NCBI GenBank assembly: GCA_949775045.1
Contig: OX459105.1
Location: 16,374,353 to 16,438,352 of the forward strand
Origin: Metridium senile
Taxonomy: Eukaryota; Cnidaria; Anthozoa; Actiniaria; Metridiidae
Direction: 5' to 3'
DNA: 64,000 bases
The notes beneath the pieces are model-generated. The model was not told the DNA's origin. It did no database searches and worked only from the letters and a program-made list of their open reading frames with translations. Positions within the stretch are counted from its first letter, which is position 1. Every line of letters begins with the position of its first letter. Positions 47,499-59,317 of this stretch are shown here, one piece after another. The translations under genes were made by a program, and so were the position numbers.

Positions 47499-50400
47499 AT
47501 CACCACCACCATCACCACCATCATAACCAAGCACCAACAGAGTTCAACTTACAGGAAATGACTTGATATTCCAGATAACTAGATTCTGTTCTGGTGCATA
47601 CTTGGCACTTCCTACTGTGGCCTGGTAACAATAAAAATAGACAATACTTAGACAGACAAATATGAAGAGAAAAGATCATAGAACTAAAGGCTCTTAAGGA
47701 ATGATGGTAACAATAGAAATAGACAATACTTAGACAGACAAATATGAAGAGAAAAGATCACAGAACTAAAGGCTCTTAAGGAATGATGGTAACAATAGAA
47801 ATAGACAATACTTAGACAGACAAATGTGAAGAGAAAAGATCATAGAACTAAAGGCTCTTAAGGAATGATGGTAACAATAGAAATAGACAATACTTAGACA
47901 GACAAATATGAAGAGAAAAGATCACAGAACTAAAGGCTCTTAAGGAATGATGGTAACAATAGAAATAGACAATACTTAGACAGACAAATATGAAGAGAAA
48001 AGATCATAGAACTAAAGGCTCTTAAGGAATGATGGTAACAATAGAAATACACAATACTTAGACAGACAAATATGAAGAGAAAAGAACATAGAACTAAAGG
48101 CTCTTAAGGAATGATGGTAACAATAGAAATAGACAATACTTAGACAGACAAATATCAAGAGAAAAGATCATAGAACTAAAGGCTATTAAGGAATGATAGT
48201 TACTTTGCTGTGACATGTAATCAGACTAATCTTATTGTCCTGTGAACAAAAGTTTCTTTACACTCTTTTCAAGGTAAGAGAGAAAAACTCTGCTCTCACA
48301 GTAAGCCTATTGTGGAGACCATGAAATGAAGTAATAAGAGGCTGTTTTTACCTTAAATTTAGGAGAATCAGCATCGGTCGGCACAGGGATAAGAATTTCT
48401 ACATTATTGGCAGTTGATCTTCTCTTGAATTGACTCTTGGCCTAAAAAATAATCAATTTATTATCATTAATGAAACCTCAAATATTATCTTTGTCAAAAA
48501 TAATAAATAAATTATGAAAATTTTAAGTACTCATGACGATAGATGTAACATTATGATAATGAAAATATGTCAAAATTGATTACAATCAAAAATGATGCTC
48601 ATGAATGCTGATAAGATAATAATCAAAAACACATATTTCAGAATAAAAGATAATTGTTTCATCTTTTTCTCCTTACTTTGATCATGTACTCTACTCTACT
48701 GTGTGAATGTCGTTCTATCACAGATTCAATCCAGATCAATGGTTTCACCTGAAAAATATACAAAATAATTATTGAATAACACATTTGCATTTTAGAGTCA
48801 TGACAGTACTGCAGCTATGAAAATGCTTGGTCTACTTTCTTTGTGAAATAATTGGTGGTGATTGTTCTAGTATTTGATCATATGCACTTGTTAATTTGAG
48901 CGTTACAAGTATTACATTATTATTAGTAGTTAGTATTTTCAAGAGGTGGACAAAATCTGAATAACAAAGAAAATTTGTAAAGCATTCTGGTACTTGTAGT
49001 AAAATGGAAAGAAAAGGTAAAAGCACAAAGTTTTAGTGTGGTAGTTAATTCAGCAAGAACAAAGCTATTCTCTCAGGAAGCTGACAGTATGCTCTTTCTC
49101 CCTCCAGGGTTCCCACTCATATGAAAAAGTAAAATGCCCTGACTTTTCCTTGACCAAAACCAATTTTTCAATTACCAAGTGGCACACTTCTATTTAGTCC
49201 TTTTAATGAAAAAGTTTAATGAAGTTTCCTTTAGGAGTGAAATTGCATGATTATCACCAAAAAGAATTTGAGAATGATGACAAAAATTCCCTCACTTTTC
49301 CCTGACTCTTAAAGAAATTGCAAATTTTCCTGACCAAAATCAAAACTCCCTGACAATTCCCTGACCACCTTCTAAGACGCCATCACAAAAATGTCCCATT
49401 TTTGGTAATTGATGGTATCACTGTGAACAATGCCCAACTTACATGAGTGTTCAGACGGTACGACATCAACTCAAATTCACCATCTGGTGGGATGAATGAA
49501 ATGGTACGGTCATTCTCAAATCGTGACAGACGGACACACTGGTGAAACTTGACATCTTCAAGTTCAACTGCTTTACTCTTGCCACCTAGGAAAGACAGAC
49601 GGACGCATGTCAAACATGTGGCATAGATAGATACACAGACAGACAGACAGATAGACAGATAGACAGACAGACAGGCATTATACATTTGTAACCATAAGTT
49701 ATGGGAAAGACATAGACAGACAGACACAAAGACACAAAGACACAAAAACCGACAGACACAAAGACAAACAGAAAGACACAAAGACAGACAGACAGACATA
49801 AACTCTATGGGAAAGATAGACACACAGGTGGAGAGACAGACAGATACCAACCATTCAAGAAAGGCAGACTTTAGTGGTGCCAAAAATACCATTGCATAAC
49901 TTGTAACATATGCAATGCAAATTAACTAGTAAATACACTTACGACCAGTGCTTTCAAAGAGGACTTTGTCGTTGAGACCCAATCGTAACTCAGGCATTCC
50001 AGAGAGATAACACCTCATCTTGACAGTACCTACGATCTCGCTGCGAAGTACATTCCCACTTGAGCTCACCTACAATTAAGACCAAGATATTGTTTATTAA
50101 CAAGATACTATTATTTTATATTAGCAAGATATTATTTGTTATCAAGATATTGTTTATTAACAAGATACTATTATTTTATATTAGCAAGATATTATTTGTT
50201 ATCAAGATATTGTTTATTAACAAGATACTATTATTTTATATTAGCAAGATATTGTTTATTAACAAGATACTATTATTTTATATTAGCAAGATATTATTTG
50301 TTATCAAGATATTGTTTATTAACAAGATACTATTATTTTATATTAGCAAGATATTATTTGTTATCAAGATATTGTTTATTAACAAGATACTATTATTTTA

Positions 50401-53200
50401 TATTAGCAAGATATTATTTGTTATCAAGATATTGTTTATTAACAAGATACTATTATTTTATATTAGCAAGATATTATTTGTTATCAAGATATTGTTTATT
50501 ATAACCAAATATAATTGTTATTATCAAGATATATTATTCCTTGTCAAGATATTTATTACCTCTAAATATTCTCTAATATTTACACAGTGAATTTTATTTT
50601 ATTTTATTAGCTTTTTCCTTCATACGAAGGCAAGGGACACCACAACTGCTTACGCCAATTACTGTGGGCCCTGTAGTATGCTGAAACCTGACTGTTGTGC
50701 AGGGAGACAATCCCCTGCTCTTTGCGAAAGGCACAACAGGATCTTTTAAGTCCACCTTATATAGGAGTTAGAGTGAAAGCAGACAGGGCCTCTGGCTTTA
50801 TGTCCTTATCCGAGAAGACAAGGCACTGAGAGAGTGAAGTGTCTTGCCCAAGGACACCACGCAATTGCCTGGGCCAAGAATCGAACCCAGACCATTAGGC
50901 CTGGAATGATAATGCAGCAGTAATGTGTGCTTACCATCAAGTTAACAGATTCAATTACATCCAAGAAAACCTCATTCTTTCTGTATTTGATATTTTCTCC
51001 TCTCCAGGACACAGCGTTAGTAAGCGCTGGTGGGGGTTTGGGTGCTAGCTCAAGTTTGTGGCCTTCTTGAGTAATGTACCTGATAAAAATATAAAATTTT
51101 CTATGAGTACACTAAGTCAATAAATAATGTCAAGATAAGCCAGGAAAAATAAATAAATAAATATTATTCTCAGCAATAGTGTTATATTTTCAATCAAATT
51201 TTAAAATAATTATAAAATAATTATTTCATTTAGATAATATAATGAAATTTGTAACACCGTAAAACATGTTGACTTAACTTTACTGACATTTCCAGCTTTA
51301 GCCCTTCGTCGGAGTAAAATAGTAAATATTACCTTTTACTCCCATATTTTTATGGTGTTACAAATTTCATTATATCAACTATTATTTTATTCAAACACTG
51401 ACGCATCCTATACTAGTTTACTTGCTAGTTTCTAATTAAATACATAGATCTATATGTTACTTACTCTTGTAAGATCTTTGTCTCTGTAAACTGTGGATAT
51501 CCAAAGTCAATCAGCTCATCCATTAACTCATAGATTATCACAAAATTATCTCTTATACTTTCTTCTTCAAGTTCTTTGAAATAGTCAACATACACCTACG
51601 AATGGAAGACAAATGCAGATCTTTGTTAACAACAGTCACACATCCTCTTTGGATGGCTGTATAATTATCTACGACTAGCTTGGTCTTGGGTAGAGCAGTC
51701 ACACAATAGACTGTACCTGGCAATTTTTGCACGTGAGTTTGACAGCTCTAGTGTAAACATTGGTTAATTCTATGCCATACTAATAAGAAGGCGGATTAGG
51801 AAAACCAGGGTCGTTATTACAGGCTCTTCCTTCCTTTCCCCTCCCCCTCCTTCTCTTCCAAATCCCCTAAGAGCTGCTATCCAGGCTAACTGCTTACAGA
51901 CCAACTATTATTTAAGGAGTGAATATTGAGTGTTATAATACTGTCATGTTATATCTGGTTCTTATATTCCCTATACAATATAATATTTATATGTAATGAC
52001 TTTCAAATAGAAGCTTGTTTTTTTCTTAATAATAATAATACTTTATATAGCACTAAATCCTTGAATAGCTTATAGCACTTTACCAATCTACTATTATCAT
52101 ATGACCCGTATTTTGCCCGGCGCACGCTCTTAAGAAAACTTTCGGAAAAAGTCATGTGATGGGGTCCGTACGCCTTTTTTCACCTGGTCCGTACAAACAC
52201 GTACGGACCAGCTACTCGAAACATCACAACAAAAATGGCCATTAAATTAAAAAGTGTGGGTCATATGATAAAAAACTTATTGACTGAGTTAGGTCGGGCC
52301 GTATGGGTAAATATTTGGCTCTTGGTCATTTGTACGGACCTCGCTGTGCTCGTTCCGTACGTCATGACCGCGAGCCAAATATTTTCCCGTACGGCCCTCT
52401 CACTCAGTCAATAAGTACTTATTATGTTTATGGAGGACTTATCTTATTTCTGATTTCTGATGGTGTATGAGACTGTTGGTTAATATTGAGAAATTTGCAA
52501 CTAATAACTGTAAATTTGCAACCAATCAGTGTGTAAAAATTGTATGTGATTGCCTGTTAATAACTAGAATATTTTAAAGACATATAACTGACCTGCACCA
52601 TCTTGTGTAAGAATACAAAGATAAGAGCAACATTGGCATTTTTCTTGGTGGTGCAGACAACTGAGGTTAACCATTAAGGAACAAATATGCTAACTTATTA
52701 ATTAAAATGTAATCTTAAACCAAAATGTGTAAATCAAATATTGTATCTCTTTAATAATTGTAGTTTTGATTGAAATAAATTAATAAGTTTGAAACTAAAA
52801 TGGTTAGAAACCATTTGACGTTAATGATAAATAATCCATAATTATGACCTGCTACAATAAAATGACAGTACAATAAAGGATACGATAGAGATTGTTGTAC
52901 TTGATGTACACAAAAGTCACTTCTCCGTGTACACAAATTGGTGACTGTGTGTCGCCTTCTTCTTCTTTCTCCAGGACCAAAGGCATGAATTTCTCGATTG
53001 AAGAATTATTAATATCTCCTCGATAATTCCTTGAAATTATAACCTAAACAAAGAGCAATACAACTACAACTTTAGTGAGCGTTAGGAGAGAGAGATTTTA
53101 AGTTAAAAGTAGTAATTTATGTTGTAGTTTGTACAGAAAGTGTAGCTAGAAAACTAACCTTTCCCTTGACGTCGAGGACATAAACCGCGGACATCGCCAT
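45336..53200 (-). CDS. AP1M1: AP-1 complex subunit mu (mu1-adaptin)
   Basis: The medium subunit of the AP-1 clathrin adaptor, which sorts cargo at the trans-Golgi and endosomes by binding YxxPhi tails. Fourteen exons: 53200-53159, 53043-52884, 52660-52593, 51595-51465, 51079-50935, 50069-49943, 49585-49443, 48748-48677, 48441-48352, 47621-47553, 46716-46662, 46259-46189, 46113-46038, 45358-45336. They total 1,272 nt, or 423 residues, the usual mu1 length. N-terminal longin-like domain (AMSAVYVLDVKGK start), linker, then mu-homology domain with SWRGENIKYRKNEVFLDVIE, FIPPDGEFELMSYRLNTHVK and LPWVRYITQNGDYQL. The cargo-pocket residues F172, D174, W408 and R410 are in place. ATG lies in CAAGATGGCG. 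Exons 5-14 lie in the right copy of a tandem duplication; a broken extra set follows downstream. It is divergent from the RING gene. Confidence 0.97.
45831..45984. mobile_element. Near-perfect foldback (right copy)
   Basis: Copy of 35551-35704, in intron 13 of the intact AP-1 mu gene. Confidence 0.85.
46800..47503. repeat. ATC-rich repeat, AP-1 mu intron 10
   Basis: Right copy of 36520-37220. Confidence 0.9.
47624..48198. repeat. 82-bp minisatellite, AP-1 mu intron 9
   Basis: Right copy of 37341-37918. Unit begins GGTAACAATAGAAATAGACA. Confidence 0.92.
50097..50515. repeat. 60-bp minisatellite, AP-1 mu intron 5
   Basis: Right copy of 39822-40240. Confidence 0.92.
51237..51390 (-). mobile_element. 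Penelope-type terminal repeat piece with hammerhead-like motif
   Basis: AATGAAATTTGTAACACCGT and its complement GGTGTTACAAATTTCATT enclose GCTTTAGCCCTTCGTCGGAGTAAAA. In AP-1 mu intron 4. Same family as 4435-4560, 61.2-61.8 kb and 63.8-63.9 kb. Confidence 0.5.
52090..52430. repeat. Inverted-repeat element in AP-1 mu intron 3
   Basis: Contains a clean hairpin CTGGTCCGTACAAACACGTACGGACCAG-like core (52184-52211). Larger complementary blocks include TATTGACTGAG...GGCCGTATGGG / CCGTACGGCC...CTCAGTCAATA. No ORF. Confidence 0.6.
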
Positions 53201-53758
53201 CTTGAAAGCTTGTTTTTAAGGATGTAACCTCAGTAGTTTGATGGTATGACTTCCAAAGGTATACTTCAAAAGATCGCAATGAATTAGGACGACAATTTCA
53301 GTAATTATTGAGCAAAAGATGAAGTGAAAGTGGAGACACTGGAGATCAGAGCTACTCACAGTAAGAAGGAAACTAAATCCCTAGTGGGGGAGGGTCTAAT
53401 TAAAGTTTATTGTCTTGACAATAAGCTAATTTCTAAGCAAGCAATTTTAATGTTTAATGATTAAAAACGCAAGAAATAAATTCGAAAAAAAGATGAATTT
53501 AATTATTTTAGCTTGGTAGTATTCTTTTTTTTAAGATTATTTAGAAGTATGTAAAACCATATTAGGGGACCCTGGTTAGTGTATTTATGATTTGAAAACG
53601 AGGCTCCTTGGTAACCATTCCTATGATGTGTTCAAAATGGCGGCCGTCAAGAATGTTGTTGCTGTTTACACTTAGTAACAGCAAAACTACCACGAAAACA
53701 TTATTAACAAAGCTTTTATCGTCGTTGTTTAAGCATTTCTTGGTGTAATCTATTAGTT
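53201..53758. promoter_or_regulatory. Head-to-head promoter of AP-1 mu and RING gene
   Basis: 558 bp separate the two start codons, so promoters of both genes must lie here (or in their first introns). CAAAATGGCGGCCG at about 53633 and CAAGATGGCG across the AP-1 mu start match the YY1-type motif common at housekeeping promoters. No obvious TATA box in canonical position. Motif assignment is by eye. Confidence 0.55.
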
Positions 53759-55485
53759 ATGTCAGTACAGGGTCGAAAAGTTGGAGGAAAGAGCTCCAAG
53801 AAACAAGATATCGAACAAACTGCCAACAAACTTCGTGCTATCAAAGAAAGACAAGGCCAATGGATGAGAGAACGAGACGAAGCAAAAGCAATATCATCGT
53901 CGAAATCAGTCGAGAGCCTTTCTAGTAGGGGTAAATCAAGGCCGACGCGGTCTTCTTCGATCAGTGAATTGAGTTCAAACGCTGATTCTCGAAGTAGTTC
54001 AGCCCGGGATCCTTACTCGAACCCTAGACGAAAACCACTTTATACCCCTCCTAAAAGAGATCACTCTAATATCATTTCATGGTCGGGAAAAGATGATACG
54101 GGAAAACTTGGAAGGCCTCCTTCGGGTCAACGAAAACATCCTCCTACTTCGAAAATATCAAATATGGACAGTGGTTTTAGTAACTCAAATACAAAACCTC
54201 AAAAAATAAAACAAAAATCTTATGAACCTTCGAACTATAGTTCATCAAATCCTTATCCAGGCGAAGAACACATTAGTTCCGGTTTAAAAATCAATAGTCA
54301 AACTTCTTCTGACTTTCAAGATGAATCGGAAAGTTTAAATGTTGAAGAGGAGAGAGATGGAAAGGCTCGAGAACAATCCTATGGTTTTAAAGAAAGTAAC
54401 ATTATAGACAGATATGAAGATAACTCAGGCTTTTCGAACAATATGAATCCAGATATGATAGATGCATTGGCAGAAAGTGTTGCTAGGAAACTAAAGACCA
54501 AAACCAATCCCAGAAATAATTCTAGACATTTTACAGGAACTGTGAATCGTCAGGATGATGACCAGGAAATGTCAACACATATGTGTCCACTTTGTCACTC
54601 ATTAATGTCTGGTACCAGACACACACCCATGGCATTAATACCATGTGGACACACACTATGCAAAGATTGTACTAGTGACTGTACCAAGTGTCCGTCCTGT
54701 CAATCAAGAGTTACTTCATCAGCAGTTAACACAGTCCTAAAGCAAATTATTTCAGACTTTTTAGCACAGAAAGAAAGAAAAAGACTTGAAAAACTTGAGC
54801 AAGAGACAAGAAAATATGTTGATGAATATCAGTCGTTAACAGTGAGATCTAATGCTTTGACAGGTACGCTAAACTAAAATATACTATAGTACAAACTGCA
54901 CAATACAAATTGTACAAGAAAATACAACAAAATAAGTGTTAACAGTGAAGCCTGAATAGTTCACACTAGCAACATACGCATAAACAACATATGCAGACTT
55001 AGTTGGGCTTTGCTCATTAGCTGCACTCTTGTCTTTTCTCGCACCCAGAAATGCTTCACTGGGTCTGTGTATGTTGCTTATGCTTATGTCACTATAATGT
55101 ACACAATATAATGTACACTGCAGTTCTATTTATCAGTTGCTATTGTTTGTATTTTATTTCAGAAGAGGCAGATGACATTCTAAATGGCATGGAAGGATTA
55201 ACAGAAAAGCTGTTCCAGGAGAAGAAAGTATCCAAAAGACTTGAAGTTGACAATGAAGAACTCACTAAGAAAATATCTGAATTACAAAACCAGCTTGACA
55301 GGAATAAAGTTAAAATGATGGAAACCAGAGAACGATGTGAAAACTTGGAATCTATGTATGAAGATGAGAAACAGAGGTTGTTATTAGTTGAAGATACTGT
55401 TAAGACCATCACACAAAGCAAGGAGAGAGTTAAAATGATGGTGCACAATTTTGCTCCATCTTTTAACATGGATCAGTTTGACTAA
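53759..55485 (+). CDS. RING-finger coiled-coil protein
   Basis: Two exons, 53759-54863 and 55163-55485 (GT-AG, phase 1), 475 residues. The N-terminus is basic, with a short helix (DIEQTANKLRAIKERQGQW). Residues about 50-270 are Ser/Pro/Lys-rich and probably disordered. A RING finger follows (C276PLC, C296GH, C301, C304, C311PSC), then a long coiled coil interrupted only by the intron (about 325-455), and an acidic-aromatic end FAPSFNMDQFD. The RING suggests E3 ubiquitin ligase activity; the coiled coil suggests oligomerisation. I do not recognise a named orthologue. It shares a promoter region with AP-1 mu. Polyadenylation signals lie at 55550 and 55555. Confidence 0.88.
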
Positions 55486-55549
55486 CCTAATGCAGGATTA
55501 CCTGTACTCCTGGGAATACATTGGGCTTCCTGTGGTGTATAGATAGGTA

Positions 55550-55560
55550 AATAAAATAAA
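55550..55560 (+). terminator. Polyadenylation signals (AATAAAATAAA)
   Basis: Two overlapping AATAAA hexamers, 65 nt after the RING-gene stop codon. Confidence 0.6.
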
Positions 55561-55830
55561 GACCATCACACAAAGCAAGGAGAGAGTTAAAATGATGGTG
55601 CATAATTCTGTTCCCTCATTCAACTAAGATCAGTTTAAGTGACCTTAAGTTTACCTCTACACAGTATTGCAATACTGGGAATCCATTGGGCTTCCTGTGG
55701 TCTATAGATAGGTAAATACAATAAAAACTATAACAGTAAACCAAGGAGAGAGTTAAAATGATGGTGCATAATTATTCTGTTCCCTCCTTCAACTTTAGGT
55801 CAGTTTAAGTGACCTTCAATTTAAGCCTGC
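55561..55830 (+). repeat. Two decayed tandem copies of the RING-gene last-exon end
   Basis: GACCATCACACAAAGCAAGG...AAAATGATGGTGCA from the coding exon (55404 onward) recurs at 55561 and, decayed, at about 55735. Each is followed by the same 3' UTR (ATTGGGCTTCCTGTGG..ATAGATAGGTAAAT). The period is about 160-170 bp. The stop and frame differ in the copies, so they are non-coding. Another ATTGGGCTTCCTGTGG lies at 56163. Confidence 0.88.
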
Positions 55831-55961
55831 CTGTTTTCCTAACAAAACACTGGTTCACATGATCACAGACAATTGCATAGCAGAGAAAAGTGCTGCGTCC
55901 AAGAGCCATGATCACAGCACATCCAGTAATGATGTTTAACATGCAATCACATGGGATTATA

Positions 55962-56115
55962 GACCGAATCGAAATATGATGACCCGCTATTGTTCTTGAC
56001 TGACTAGCCTCATGTTCATGATGGTATACAATGGAGTTTTCACATGAATGAGAGGCTAGTGAGTCAAGAACAATTGTTATTCAAATTGGTCGCCATATTT
56101 CGATTCGGTGTATAG
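55962..56115. mobile_element. Foldback element
   Basis: Ends ACCGAATCGAAATATG / CATATTTCGATTCGGT; inner TTGTTCTTGACT.ACTAGCCTC / GAGGCTAGTGAGTCAAGAACAA. No ORF. Confidence 0.75.
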
Positions 56116-56644
56116 TGGAACACATCACAGAGGGTATTACTGCTTTATATATGATCACATTTATTGGGCTTCCTGTGGTAAATAAATTAATCATCCAAAA
56201 TGTTTTCCATTTTTTTAATGAAGTCTGCAAACGTTATAATATGTATGTTTCACTCATTTTGTAATAAAATATTGTCAACTTATATTTACAATATATGCTC
56301 TTTAAACAAAATGTAGGTTATTTGGCTTGGATCAAAATTATGAGAACACAAGTTGATGCATGAGCTCTTTTTTTTTAAGTCTTTTTTTTTAATTTTTATT
56401 TTTTTGACAAAATAAGCTCACTCTCACCAAATAACATGCAGAAAATTTTTTTTTACAAGTCTTATGTTTTTGATATTTTTGACAATCAAGAGAAATATTG
56501 ACCATCACCACTACATTGCAAATGTTTGTCACACAAGGAAAAACTTGTGTCATGCAGTTAATGTCTGATGAAATTTGAGCACTTTCAGATTATGCACAAG
56601 CTAGTCACTGCAACTTTTGTGGCAACTTGTGTTGTCATTTGATC

Positions 56645-56856
56645 GGGCAAACAGTTTAAACATTTGCTTCAACATCCGTTCGATTTTGTTGAATAGCAAT
56701 GTGTAAACGCTTTTAAACTCTTTCAACATCAATTCAACACGTTGATTCAACATGTTGACAATTCGACAATGATGAAAGAGTTTAAAGGCGTTTCAACATT
56801 GCTATTCAACAAAATCGAACGGATGTTTTAAAGCAAATGTTTAAACCGTTTGCCCG
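56645..56856. mobile_element. Foldback element with about 90-bp arms
   Basis: GGGCAAACAGTTTAAACATT ... AAACTCTTTCAACATCA pairs with TGATGAAAGAGTTTAAAGG ... TTTAAACCGTTTGCCC. Non-coding. Confidence 0.8.
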
Positions 56857-56935
56857 GGCCTTTAGACTGCGATTGTTTTCAAAATTGTCTTCAATTCTCT
56901 TCCCTTATGTCAATGTTTCCCAATACAGATAGATA

Positions 56936-57120
56936 CAGTGGAACCCGTTAATCCGGCCACTGAAGGGACAGCCTAAAGTGGCCATATTAGCGGGGTGGCC
57001 GTATTAAGCAGGTAAATTTTATAGAAAATGTATGGGCATGCAATTCGTTAGGACCTAAAAAACTGGCCGCAATAACGGGGTGGCTGTATTAAGCGGGTGC
57101 CTGTTAGGCGGGATTATGGA
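56936..57120. repeat. Dispersed repeat (CCGTTAATCCGGCC family)
   Basis: Starts GTGGAACCCGTTAATCCGGC. It carries three variants of GGCCGTATTAAGCGGGT in direct and inverted order. The rest of 55831-58182 is likewise AT-rich or repeat DNA without a supported gene. Confidence 0.55.
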
Positions 57121-57359
57121 AGATTGTTTACCTTGACAAAGAAACTTATTCAGCAAGACACTGTATTGGGGAAACACTAACTAAAGGCAAACAAGTAAGG
57201 TTTGACCTAGTCTCAAGGCTTTCCCTTCCTTGATCACAGAGGACACGTGGGGACTAGATAGATAGATAGATGTAGATATATGTTGGTCTGTTCTGCAGTT
57301 ATTAAATTGTGTATGAGTATGATCGTCGCGGAATATAAAGCAATTAATGTAATTGCAAT

Positions 57360-57490
57360 TATAGAAGCCCGAAAAAAAATTTGTGACTTTAACAGGATTT
57401 GAACCCTAGGCCCATAGATAGATGTGTTTATATATTCAGGCCTCTTGCAGCAGTCGCTGAATTACAGGCTGGGTCGTTACTGCATACATG
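57360..57490 (-). mobile_element. tRNA-like SINE fragment
   Basis: The minus strand contains a B-box-like GGGTTCAAATCCTG about 50 nt from an A-box-like CTGTAATTCAGCGACTG. It is bordered on the other side by AAATAAATAAAT. The spacing is too long for a working tRNA. Confidence 0.4.
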
Positions 57491-57835
57491 CATACATAAA
57501 TAAATAATAAATAAATAAATAAATAACTTGGTATTATCGTTACTTGGATAATAATAGGCTTTAAAGGTGTCAGCTATCCATTATTTTTGAAAAGTGGCTC
57601 CATCATCTACTGTCTTTTCTTTTTCATTGAGTAAGTGCTTGTCAATGCCATTCTCTTTGAGATTCTTGGATAAAAAGATATTGCGAGTTGTATCACATAC
57701 ATACACCATATTCCTCTTTCTTTGTACACATGTATGAGTTGCTGCCTTTCTTTCTCCTTTCCTTTCTATCTTCCATTTTGTTCACTTTTCTTTTTTCCTT
57801 TGTTTGTTCCCTTCGTCCCTCACTTTCTTCAGCAC

Positions 57836-58040
57836 TCCCTCCCTCCAGCACTCCCTCCCTTTAGCTCTCCCTCCCTTTAGCACTCCCTCCCTTTTGCTCT
57901 CCCTCCCTTTAGCACTCCCTCCCTTTAGCATTCCCTCCCTTTAGCACTTCCTCCCTTTAGCACTTCCTTTAGCATTCCCTCCCTTTAGCACTCCCTCCCT
58001 TTAGCACTCCCTCCCTTAAGCATTCCCTCCCTTTAGCATC
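57836..58040. repeat. 17-bp minisatellite (CCCTTTAGCACTCCCTC)n
   Basis: A dozen or so units of CCCTTTAGCACTCCCTC with GCATT/GCTCT variants, just 3' of the zinc-finger gene. Confidence 0.9.
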
Positions 58041-58182
58041 CCCCAAAACTATTGTTTTATCATATTTTGTTCCCTTGTTCCCTGAAAATAATTTGGCAGT
58101 ATCCCTTGTTCCCTTAAAATAAAAGTGCTTGCTCCCTAAAACCCCTGGGGGCTCATCATTCCATAGATAAACATCTTTATAA

Positions 58183-59317
58183 TTATACCTCATGGCGCCG
58201 TTCATGTGCCTTGATATGGCTTTTCAACGACGATGACTGTATAAAGGATCTATCACACAGATGACACGCATACGGTCTGTTCCCATTATGGATTCGTCTA
58301 TGGACCGTTAGATTTCCAGACTGTGAAAAGCCTCTACCACAATCAGAGCAAACGAACGGTTTCACTCCTGAATGAATTCTCATATGGACCTGTTGGAGAA
58401 ATAAATGCGTGTGAACTGCATGTTTTGTGACTGTGTAGAATATGTCTGGTACTGAATGAGGAGACGACAGTATATCCTTTGCGTACCAGGCAAAATTTGT
58501 GTATGTACTTCAATAGCAACAAAACAATGACAGACTTACAATGGATTGCAACCATCAGGAGAGCGAATTGAACAAAAGTAACACTGCACCATTCACGGTG
58601 ATGGTTTTCTTTTGTCAAGACCACCAGCATGGCTGCCGTTTCTTTTGTTCAATTCACTCTCCTGGAAATGGTTGCAATCCGGAGGAAGCAAACAAATATG
58701 ATGAAAACGGGTTTTAGACAACTTGCAAAAGTCGTAACATATGCCGGATTTTCCGTTTCAAAACAAGCAAGTGACCTCTCTAGAAAACTTGAATGGGAGT
58801 GCTTGGACTTCATCTAGGCTTATCAGACTTTTTAACCTAAATATTTCCGGCTCTCTTCTCGGCCTTACACAATGCTGCTTTTATTTTAGTAAAAGATGGC
58901 ATGTAAAAGATAGTAAAAGATTTATAATAAGCATTAATATCAGGAATGGCAATATGTAATATTTACTTTGAGAGTCGATTCTCGAGCAAAGTTTCTGTAG
59001 CAAACTGGACATTGTAGCTGCATCTTGACAGCTTTCCTTGTTGGAATGGCACTAGGATTACTGTAATATCCATTGCAATGACCATTAGGATAATGACAGG
59101 GGTAGGGGTAGGGGCCACGATAAGGGTAGTCGAGCATCATGGGATAGTTAATGTAGTGGGACTGATAAATATCACTTGCTCGGCCATCCACGACCACGCA
59201 GCTGAATGCACTTAGGGGACTGCTACCAAATGATGTCATTCCAGTACGATCATGCTCACGATCTGATTGGTTACTATGAATTAAGTAAAAGTAAACAACA
59301 GTTACATTGTGGTTCAA
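58183..59317 (-). CDS. C2H2 zinc-finger protein with three fingers
   Basis: Two exons, 59317-58967 and 58389-58183 (phase 0, GT-AG), 185 residues. Residues 1-100 are low-complexity, rich in Tyr/Pro/Gly ([18 protein letters not shown]). Fingers: C103-C106-H119-H123 (split by the intron), C131-C134-H147-H151, C159-C162-H175-H179, joined by SGVKPF and NGNRPY linkers, weakened versions of TGEKPY. A sequence-specific DNA-binding nuclear protein is likely. The start could instead be Met27 (MTSFGSSPL), since the first 26 residues resemble untranslated sequence; a further 5' exon is also possible. Orthology not recognised. Confidence 0.82.
58544..58684. repeat. Foldback in the zinc-finger gene intron
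   Basis: GGATTGCAACCATCAGGAGA...GAACAAAAG pairs with CTTTTGTTCAATTCACTCTC...GGTTGCAATCC around a loop of about 70 nt. Confidence 0.75.

Larger units (their letters stand above)
30581..51136. repeat. 10,280-bp direct tandem duplication (30581-40860 and 40861-51136)
   Basis: The copies are near-identical, with only scattered substitutions and small indels visible. The inner junction at 40860/40861 joins AP-1 mu intron 4 (..AATGTCAAGA) to intron 2 of the collagen-like gene (TTTTCCAACACAAG). The outer right edge is at ..CAAGAT|AAGCC (51136). Only about one base of microhomology is visible. Confidence 0.92.
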
